Part shown: piece by piece, positions 23,550-28,768 of the stretch | How positions within the stretch are numbered: the stretch's first letter is position 1 | Layout: the number at the start of each line of letters is the position of its first letter | Source of the DNA: Archangium sp. | GTDB lineage: Bacteria > Myxococcota > Myxococcia > Myxococcales > Myxococcaceae | DNA: 28,768 nt | Direction of reading: 5' to 3' | Assembly (NCBI GenBank): GCA_016793585.1 | Contig: JAEUJR010000680.1 | Location: forward strand, 1 to 28,768 | Translations under genes and position numbers: made by a program | Notes under the pieces: generated by a model | Told to the model about the DNA's origin: nothing | Seen by the model: only the letters and a program-made list of their open reading frames with translations | Databases searched by the model: none

Positions 23550-24320
23550 ATGCGATTGGCATGTCTCATTCTGACGATGACCGGTGCTGGGTGTCTGTCA
23601 TTGCCGGGCACACAGGTGGAAACCGTCGACGGGCGACGTGTGGAGTTGGCGCTCGCGCGAGGCGGCACCCCCGCGGTCGTCTTCGAGGCAGGCCTGGGTG
23701 GCAGCCTCGAGTGGTGGGGCAAGGTGTTTCCCGAGGTCTCGCGGAAGAACACTGCGTTCGCCTACAGCCGAGCCGGGCAGGGAAACTCTGCAGACATCGA
23801 CGCTCCACGCGATGGCGCGACCGTCGTCGAGGCACTTCGCCGCGTCTTGAAGGAGAAGGGCGTCGAGCCACCGTACGTGCTCGTCGGCCACTCCCTCGGC
23901 GGGCTGTACATGCAATGGTTCGCACGCCGCTACCCAAACGAAGTCGCAGGGCTCGTGCTCGTCGACTCCACCCACCCCGAACAGATGCAGGGCGACGGCT
24001 CGGTCGAGTTCTGGCCGACCGAAGCAAAGAAGAGCCTCGACTCCCTGCCGAAGGTCACGCGCGCCGAGTTCGATGCGCTCGACCAGACCGGGAGAGACGT
24101 GTTGGCGCTCCCCACGTACACCGGGAAGGTCGTCGTGCTGAGCGCGCAACAACCCATGAAGGACATGTCGACCCCCACGGTTCGCTACTGGAACGAGAAG
24201 CGGGCTGCCCTCGTGAAGCTCTACCCGAACGCGACCGAGGTCTGGGTCGACAGTGGGCACGCCATCCCCATCGAGAAGCCCGAGGCCGTCATCGAGGGGG
24301 TGCGAGCGGCGCTCGAGTGA
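23550..24320 (+). CDS. alpha/beta-hydrolase lipoprotein (second)
   Basis: A 256-residue hydrolase. GGAG lies five bases before the ATG at 23550; an ATG at 23547 would be only two bases away. Lipoprotein signal MRLACLILTMTGAGC (acylated Cys15). The fold shows an oxyanion-turn region FEAGLGGSLEWW (45-56), SRAGQGNS after strand 4, the nucleophile elbow GHSLGG (Ser115), LVLVDSTHPEQ after strand 5, and the likely catalytic His237 in DSGHAIPIE. The catalytic acid is not certain: the usual position after the next strand reads VVVLSAQQPMKD, so Asp205 or Asp139 could serve. It is unrelated in detail to the hydrolase at 1938. Probably an envelope esterase or lipase; substrate unknown. Confidence 0.85.
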   Translation: MRLACLILTMTGAGCLSLPGTQVETVDGRRVELALARGGTPAVVFEAGLGGSLEWWGKVFPEVSRKNTAFAYSRAGQGNSADIDAPRDGATVVEALRRVLKEKGVEPPYVLVGHSLGGLYMQWFARRYPNEVAGLVLVDSTHPEQMQGDGSVEFWPTEAKKSLDSLPKVTRAEFDALDQTGRDVLALPTYTGKVVVLSAQQPMKDMSTPTVRYWNEKRAALVKLYPNATEVWVDSGHAIPIEKPEAVIEGVRAALE

Positions 24321-24386
24321 ACGAGACCACGAGCCTGCCCAAACGACGCTCGCGAGCACACAGCCGCGCGTGTACGATGACGCTCA

Positions 24387-25238
24387 ATGGGAAGGTGGTC
24401 GGAAGTCACCGCCGAGAACTTCGCGGCGTCCGCTGGGCTCCAGGCTGCCCCCGAGGTTGTGCAATTCTGGGAAGAGGCACAGACCTGCTGGCCCGAGCTC
24501 TCCATCGACGCCGAGGCGTTCTTCAAGACGATACGAGACCTCGGTGTTCGCCGCGTCGAGCCGGCGCGAGCGGCCGACCTCGTGTTGACGTGCGCGTGCC
24601 TGCTCCAGGACCCTGCGGCGCTGGAGCTCTTCGAGCGCGACGTGGTGGCTCGCGTGGTTCCCGCGCTCTCGAGAGTCGACCCGCGCCCCGAGGTCGTCGA
24701 CGAAGCCTGTCAGTTGACCCGGGCGAAGCTGCTCGTCGCCGAGGGTGGCCGTCGTGCACGCTTGAGCGAGTACCGGGGAGACGCGCCGCTCTGGCTGTGG
24801 ATCAAGAGCGTCGCCGTTCGCGTCATGGTCGACCTCGCCCGCGCCACGCAGCGCCACGCGCCCGCCGACGCTGCAGCGCTCGAGGCGCGCCTCGTGTCGT
24901 CTGGTGCGCTCGACGTCGCGCTGTTCCGGGAGCAGCACCACGCCGTCGTCAGTCACGCGCTCGTCGAAGCCCTCTCGATGCTGAGCACCCGCGAGCAGAA
25001 CCTGTTGAAGCTCGCCTTCGTCGACGGTCTGTCGGTCGACCGAATCGGCCTCGTCTACGGCACCAGTCGTGCGACCGCGGCGCGCTGGGTGGCCGCTGCA
25101 CGCGAACGGTTGAAGACGCAGGTTCGAGCGCTCGTCGCCGACCGGCTCGAACTCTCTTCCGAAGAGCTCGAGTCATTCTTCACGTCGCTCGAGTTCAGCC
25201 TCGACCGCTCGCTGCGTGTCTTCTTCGAGTCAACGTGA
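24387..25238 (+). CDS. ECF-like RNA polymerase sigma factor
   Basis: A 283-residue protein with sigma-70 regions 2 and 4. Region 2 is at about 95-155: the helix starting LTRAKLLVAEGG and the segment YRGDAPLWLWIKSVAVRVMV, which corresponds to the DNA-melting helix and the start of -10 recognition. Region 4 is at about 190-250: LSTREQNLLKLAFVDGLSVD and then IGLVYGTSRATAARWVAAAR, a helix-turn-helix for -35 recognition. The N-terminal 90 residues are extra and unrecognised, and the C-terminal tail after 250 is acidic. The following kinase gene begins seven bases after the stop. In myxobacteria and planctomycetes ECF factors are often encoded next to Ser/Thr kinases, which supports the call. Confidence 0.87.
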   Translation: MGRWSEVTAENFAASAGLQAAPEVVQFWEEAQTCWPELSIDAEAFFKTIRDLGVRRVEPARAADLVLTCACLLQDPAALELFERDVVARVVPALSRVDPRPEVVDEACQLTRAKLLVAEGGRRARLSEYRGDAPLWLWIKSVAVRVMVDLARATQRHAPADAAALEARLVSSGALDVALFREQHHAVVSHALVEALSMLSTREQNLLKLAFVDGLSVDRIGLVYGTSRATAARWVAAARERLKTQVRALVADRLELSSEELESFFTSLEFSLDRSLRVFFEST

Positions 25239-25245
25239 GCACGAC

Positions 25246-27717
25246 GTGACTGGGTACTGCCCCGACGAGGCGCTCTTCGCGCGACTGGCGACCAACGAGC
25301 TCTCGAACACCGAGCGGGCCGAGCTGTTGGCGCACATCGAAGAGTGCGAGAGATGCAGGCGAACGGCCGCCTCGATGGTCGCGTCGGTGAGCACCACCAG
25401 CCTCGGTGACACGGCGCCCTCGCTGCTCCCGCGCTCCCTCGAGCCCGGCGTCATTCTCGGCCCGTACCACCTCGTGAAGCTGCTCGGCGCCGGCTCGATG
25501 GGCACGGTGTTCGCAGCCTGGGACCCACGACTCGAGCGGCAAGTCGCGTTGAAGGTGCTGCACTCCGACTCGGCCTCGCTGCGTGAAGAGGCGAGGCTGA
25601 TGGCCAAGCTCACGCACCCCAACATCGTGACGGTGCACGAGGTCGCCGAGTGGCAGGGCCGGCTGGTGTTGGTGATGGAGTTGGTGAACGGCGGCACGCT
25701 TCGGGAGTGGCTGGCCACTCGCCCCGCCCTCCCGGCCATCGTCGAGGTCTTCACTCAGCTCGCCGAGGCGCTCGCGGCAGCTCATGACGCCGGCGTCGTG
25801 CACCGCGACTTCAAACCAGACAACGTGCTCATCGACGTGAAGGGGCGGGCCCGCCTGAGCGACTTCGGGCTCGGAACGCTCGCGACGGCCAACTCAGCGG
25901 CGTCGCAGCTGGTGGGAACGCCGGCGTACCTCGCGCCCGCACAGCTCGACGGGCGCCCCGGCGACGCGAGCGCAGACCAGTTCGCGCTCAGTGTCTCGCT
26001 CTGGGAGGCCATCGCCGGAGAGCGGCCCTTTCGTGCTTCGACGCTCGCCCAGCTGCGGGCCGCCCAACAGCTGGAGCCGACGAAGCCGGCGGGTCGCCCG
26101 TTTCCACGATGGCTCGAGCGCGTCGTTCGCCGCGGCCTCTCGCCAGACCCTTCCTTCCGCTTTCCGACGATGTCTGCGTTTGCGAAGGCGCTCGCGGCCG
26201 GGCCTCCGCGCTGGCCATGGGTGCTCGCGGCCTGCACGGTCGTGTTGACGCTGGCGCCGGTGGTCTACGTCGGCGTGACGCAAGACCCCTGTCGCGACGT
26301 TGGCGCAGACCTCGACGCTCATGTCTCCACCGAGCGACGCACCGCTCGAGAGGCCGCCTTCGACACGACGCACGCGACGTTCGCCACGCTCGCTGCGACC
26401 GAGACGAACCGCCTGCTCGCCGAGTACGTCAATCACTGGAAACGTCTGTCGCTCGACACGTGCCGCGCAGAGAAGCGCGACCGCAGCATTTCGGCGGCAC
26501 GCGGAGCCGCCCTTCGCGAGTGCCTCGACCTGCGTCGACGCGAGGTGGAGTCGCTCGTCACGAGCCTGTCGGCGCCCACGCCCGAGATGGTCGCCGAAGC
26601 ACCGGCCGCCGTGCTCGGGCTTCGTGACCTGGAGTCGTGCCAACGCCTCGACCTCTCCGAGACCAACTCGGCAGAGCGAGCGGTGCGCCTCGAGATCGCT
26701 TCGCTGAGACACCTGGTGGCGATTGGCCGACCGGCCGAGGTGAGGGCAGGCATCGAACGGCTCCGCCCCCAGGTGCAATCGCTCGATGCGGGTGTCGCGC
26801 AGGCCGAGCTCGGTTGGCTCGACACCCAAGCCGCGATTCGCCACTACGAGTCGAACGCCACGGCCCGCGCGAGAGACTGTGCTCGCCGTGCGCTCGAGGT
26901 GCGGGAAGACGGCATCGCCGCGGAGTGCCTCGCCTCTGTCGCCATCACCATGTCGTTGCGAGAGCGCCAACCACTCGCGGCGCGCGCCGCGTTGGACCTC
27001 GCGCAGGCCTTGTCGGTGCGCGAGCCACCGTCGCTGCGGGCCGACGTGAACCTGACGATTGCCTCGATTCACGTCGCGCGCGTCGAGGGCAATCACGAAC
27101 GCTCGTTGCAGATCGCGACTGACGCGGTCGCGCGGCTCACGAAGACCGCGGGCGCCGAGCACCACCACGTGCTCACGATACGCAGCTACGTCCCCATGAA
27201 GCACGCGCTGCTGGGCCACTTCGCCGAGGCCTACGCCGAGAACGCCGCGTTGCTCGAGGTGATGACGCGAACGATGGGTGACGAGCACCCGGCGACGCTC
27301 GTGGTGCGAAACAACCAATCACTGCTGGCGCGAAAGGTCGGCAAACTCGAGGAGGCGCGGGCGCTGGCCGAGGCCGTTCTTCGCGTTCGGTCGCGCACGC
27401 TCGGCGCGAAGAACTACGGCACGATGGCAGCCCAGCTGAACCTCGGCGCAGCAGAGCGGCAGCTCGGCCGGCTCGACCTCGCCGAGACGCTCCTGACCGA
27501 GGTGCTCGAGTCGGTTCAGCGCGAGCGGGGCCCCGAGCACTTCGACCTCGTCGAACCACTCGAAGAGCTCGCCCTCGTTCGAGCCGCTCGGGGGTCGAAA
27601 GACGAGGCGCGGGCGATGATCACCCGCGCGCTCGGCCTTCGTCGCAGCAACGCCGACAGCGCGTTTCGAATCGCAGCCACGGAGGACCTGCTTCGAGCGG
27701 TGGAGCACGCCCCGTAG
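25246..27717 (+). CDS. Ser/Thr kinase with N-terminal anti-sigma zinc finger and C-terminal TPRs
   Basis: An 823-residue fusion. Residues 1-40 carry a zinc-binding anti-sigma-like motif: Cys5 (YCPDE), His30, Cys34, Cys37 (HIEECERC). The kinase domain (about 68-315) has GAGSMG (81-86), Lys103 (ALKVL), HRDFKPDN with Asp188, and DFG (206-208). The APE motif reads APA (230-232). A membrane segment lies at about 325-345. The outer part (about 350-823) is helical with clear TPR-like repeats towards the end (TMGDEHPATLVVRNNQSLLA, GKLEEARALAEAVLRVRSRT, LNLGAAERQLGRLDLAETLL). GTG at 25246 is preferred; an in-frame GTG at 25216 lies inside the sigma-factor gene. It is probably the sigma factor's regulator. 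Confidence 0.88.
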   Translation: MTGYCPDEALFARLATNELSNTERAELLAHIEECERCRRTAASMVASVSTTSLGDTAPSLLPRSLEPGVILGPYHLVKLLGAGSMGTVFAAWDPRLERQVALKVLHSDSASLREEARLMAKLTHPNIVTVHEVAEWQGRLVLVMELVNGGTLREWLATRPALPAIVEVFTQLAEALAAAHDAGVVHRDFKPDNVLIDVKGRARLSDFGLGTLATANSAASQLVGTPAYLAPAQLDGRPGDASADQFALSVSLWEAIAGERPFRASTLAQLRAAQQLEPTKPAGRPFPRWLERVVRRGLSPDPSFRFPTMSAFAKALAAGPPRWPWVLAACTVVLTLAPVVYVGVTQDPCRDVGADLDAHVSTERRTAREAAFDTTHATFATLAATETNRLLAEYVNHWKRLSLDTCRAEKRDRSISAARGAALRECLDLRRREVESLVTSLSAPTPEMVAEAPAAVLGLRDLESCQRLDLSETNSAERAVRLEIASLRHLVAIGRPAEVRAGIERLRPQVQSLDAGVAQAELGWLDTQAAIRHYESNATARARDCARRALEVREDGIAAECLASVAITMSLRERQPLAARAALDLAQALSVREPPSLRADVNLTIASIHVARVEGNHERSLQIATDAVARLTKTAGAEHHHVLTIRSYVPMKHALLGHFAEAYAENAALLEVMTRTMGDEHPATLVVRNNQSLLARKVGKLEEARALAEAVLRVRSRTLGAKNYGTMAAQLNLGAAERQLGRLDLAETLLTEVLESVQRERGPEHFDLVEPLEELALVRAARGSKDEARAMITRALGLRRSNADSAFRIAATEDLLRAVEHAP

Positions 27718-27723
27718 AGACCC

Positions 27724-28429
27724 TCACAGCGAATCGAGGAGCATCGGCAGCTCCGAGAGAGGCTTCGCATCGACGTCGGTGGTGGGCGAGAAGCGTGCGA
27801 GCGAGATCTCGCCGATCCGGAGCTCGACGTCCCGCTCTCCGACGAGTGAATCGAGGAGCGGGAAGAGCGCATCGAACACGCCGTCACGCTCTGACTCGGT
27901 GAAGTCGGGAACGAGCACCACGATGTCGACCAAGGCCCCCCGATGGGCCCTCTCGAAACCGGACTTCGGACGGAGCAAGGACCCTCCCTCGCGAAACGAG
28001 AGTCCAGTCCGGGTCGCGGCGCTGACGAAGCGCAACGATGGACCAGAACCGTAACGGTGGTGCGGCAGCGACGATCGACTCGACGCAGCTGAACCGGTCG
28101 GCAGCTCCGTTCGCCGTGATGGTGAACTGTGGTCGAGCGCCGTCGGCGGTCGGCAGACCGACCTCGCCGGACAAGCCAGAACACAGACGGCTGAGTCTTG
28201 CCGACGCCGGTTCGACCATCAGCGTCCCGATGGCGACAGGGTCTCCTTCGCGACTGACCCGCGCGAAGGACTCCTCGTTGGTCGCAAACCAGCGCCAGAA
28301 CTGGGCGACCTCGTCGCCTCGGACCTCTCGTCGCGCGGGCGCTTCATGGCGCGCTCGTGACTTGAACCAGAGGAACATCGCGACGAAGGAGACCAGGAGT
28401 ATCGACAGGACGGTGACGTAGCTGTGCAT
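27724..28429 (-). pseudogene. membrane-anchored protein interrupted by a frameshift
   Basis: The start (MHSYVTVLSILLVSFVAMFL) gives an N-terminal membrane anchor. A domain follows with DEVAQFWRWFATNEESFARV, a strand region PQFTITANGAADRFSCVES, and AAPPLRFWSIVALRQ. Shortly after that (about 27960-28050) the frame degrades, and a second minus frame takes over with good coding quality (AHRGALVDIVVLVPDFTESE, then DALFPLLDSLVGERDVELRI), ending at 27724. The total length is one base over a multiple of three, consistent with a single insertion or deletion. A sequencing error is the alternative. The combined product would be about 234 residues, of a family whose name I cannot give. Confidence 0.7.
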
Positions 28430-28467
28430 GGCGCTCTCGTGAGTCGATCAACCCAACGCGAAGTGCG

Positions 28468-28767
28468 TCAGGGGGGACAACTGCACTCGAGCGGGCCATT
28501 CCCGAGGCGAACGCAACCAACGCGCGTGCGGCACGCTCCGGTGACCGGAACCCCCATGCTCTCCATCGCCTCGATCCACGCCGTGAGTTCGTACGAGGTC
28601 GAAAACTCGAAGACGCCCTCATAGACCCCACCAGTGTCGGGGTCGTTGACCACCGCAGCGTCGGGAACCGGGTTTCCATTGTGGTCCGTGGCCGACCCGG
28701 GCACGTAGTGCGCATTCGTGTAGCCATTCGTGCTGAACCGATTGAGCTGGTACTGCTCGCGGGAGCC
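28468..28767 (-). CDS. C-terminal part of a Cys-containing protein, cut by the right edge
   Basis: The frame is open to the right edge and gives 99 residues: GSREQYQLNRFSTNGYTNAH, later NPVPDAAVVNDPDTGGVYEG, then a helix-like ELTAWIEAMESMGVPVTGAC. It ends with Cys-rich RVGCVRLGNGPLECSCPP. GC third-position bias is somewhat lower than in most of the window. The N-terminus lies outside, so no family is assigned; it may be the tail of a large secreted or polymorphic protein. It lies 38 bases upstream of the frameshifted gene on the same strand. Confidence 0.65.
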   Translation of the reverse strand, partial: GSREQYQLNRFSTNGYTNAHYVPGSATDHNGNPVPDAAVVNDPDTGGVYEGVFEFSTSYELTAWIEAMESMGVPVTGACRTRVGCVRLGNGPLECSCPP

Positions 28768-28768
28768 A

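Noticed and set aside
23477..25249. 590-codon plus-strand reading over the hydrolase and sigma-factor genes
   Set aside because: Shares the strand but not the frame of two genes with clear motifs; very Arg-rich.
25894..27318. 474-codon minus-strand reading under the ZAS-kinase
   Set aside because: Antisense shadow with no domain; the plus frame has full kinase and TPR motifs.

Overview
The window is GC-rich DNA with strong G/C bias at third codon positions. It most likely comes from a myxobacterium (Myxococcota). The evidence is the gene style rather than a marker gene: lipoproteins with GGGSAGGG-type stalks and disulfide-rich modules, linkers built on VDAG/FDAG, two eukaryote-like Ser/Thr kinases (one beside a PEGA protein, one beside an ECF sigma factor), and several lipoproteins carrying CxxCH haem motifs. 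I see no rRNA, tRNA, CRISPR array, transposase or phage gene. It reads as chromosomal accessory sequence devoted to the cell envelope and signalling.

Layout. 1-1.85 kb: the tail of a gene entering from the left, then a minus-strand pair (a membrane-anchored secreted protein and an unrecognised 338-residue protein). 1.9-4.3 kb: a lipoprotein alpha/beta hydrolase and a Gly-rich two-haem-motif lipoprotein, both plus strand. 4.4-6.6 kb: a Tat-exported PhoD-type phosphatase divergent from a Crp-like regulator. 6.7-10.8 kb: a minus-strand operon of Rieske oxygenase, Ser/Thr kinase and PEGA/TPR membrane protein, divergent from a small outer-membrane-barrel candidate that starts at TTG. 11.4-14.5 kb: a small lipoprotein and a di-haem RoxA/MauG-like lipoprotein on minus, then a PrsW-type membrane protease on plus. 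14.5-16.8 kb: two divergent small proteins, one clearly STAS-like and preceded by a sigma-54-like site, a noncoding stretch of about 470 bp, and a hotdog thioesterase followed by a DUF1636 metal-binding protein. 16.8-20.8 kb: a translationally coupled pair with a CBM48-like lipoprotein, a zinc-ribbon PspC protein, and a 797-residue lipoprotein with 16 CC pairs. 20.9-24.3 kb: a small secreted protein, a doubtful ORF, an AraC-type regulator, a DUF4386 membrane protein and a second lipoprotein hydrolase, all plus strand. 24.4-27.7 kb: an ECF-like sigma factor followed after 7 nt by a kinase that begins with an anti-sigma zinc-finger motif and ends in TPRs. 27.7 kb to the end: a gene broken by a one-base frameshift and the C-terminus of a Cys-containing protein cut by the right edge.

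The most coherent units are the sigma factor/ZAS-kinase-TPR pair, which looks like a self-contained signal-to-transcription module, and the Rieske/kinase/PEGA operon, which puts an oxygenase under the same transcript as a kinase and an envelope protein. I found no system that can be called new from sequence alone. These two, the Cys-rich repeat lipoprotein and the frameshifted gene at the right edge deserve the closest look.
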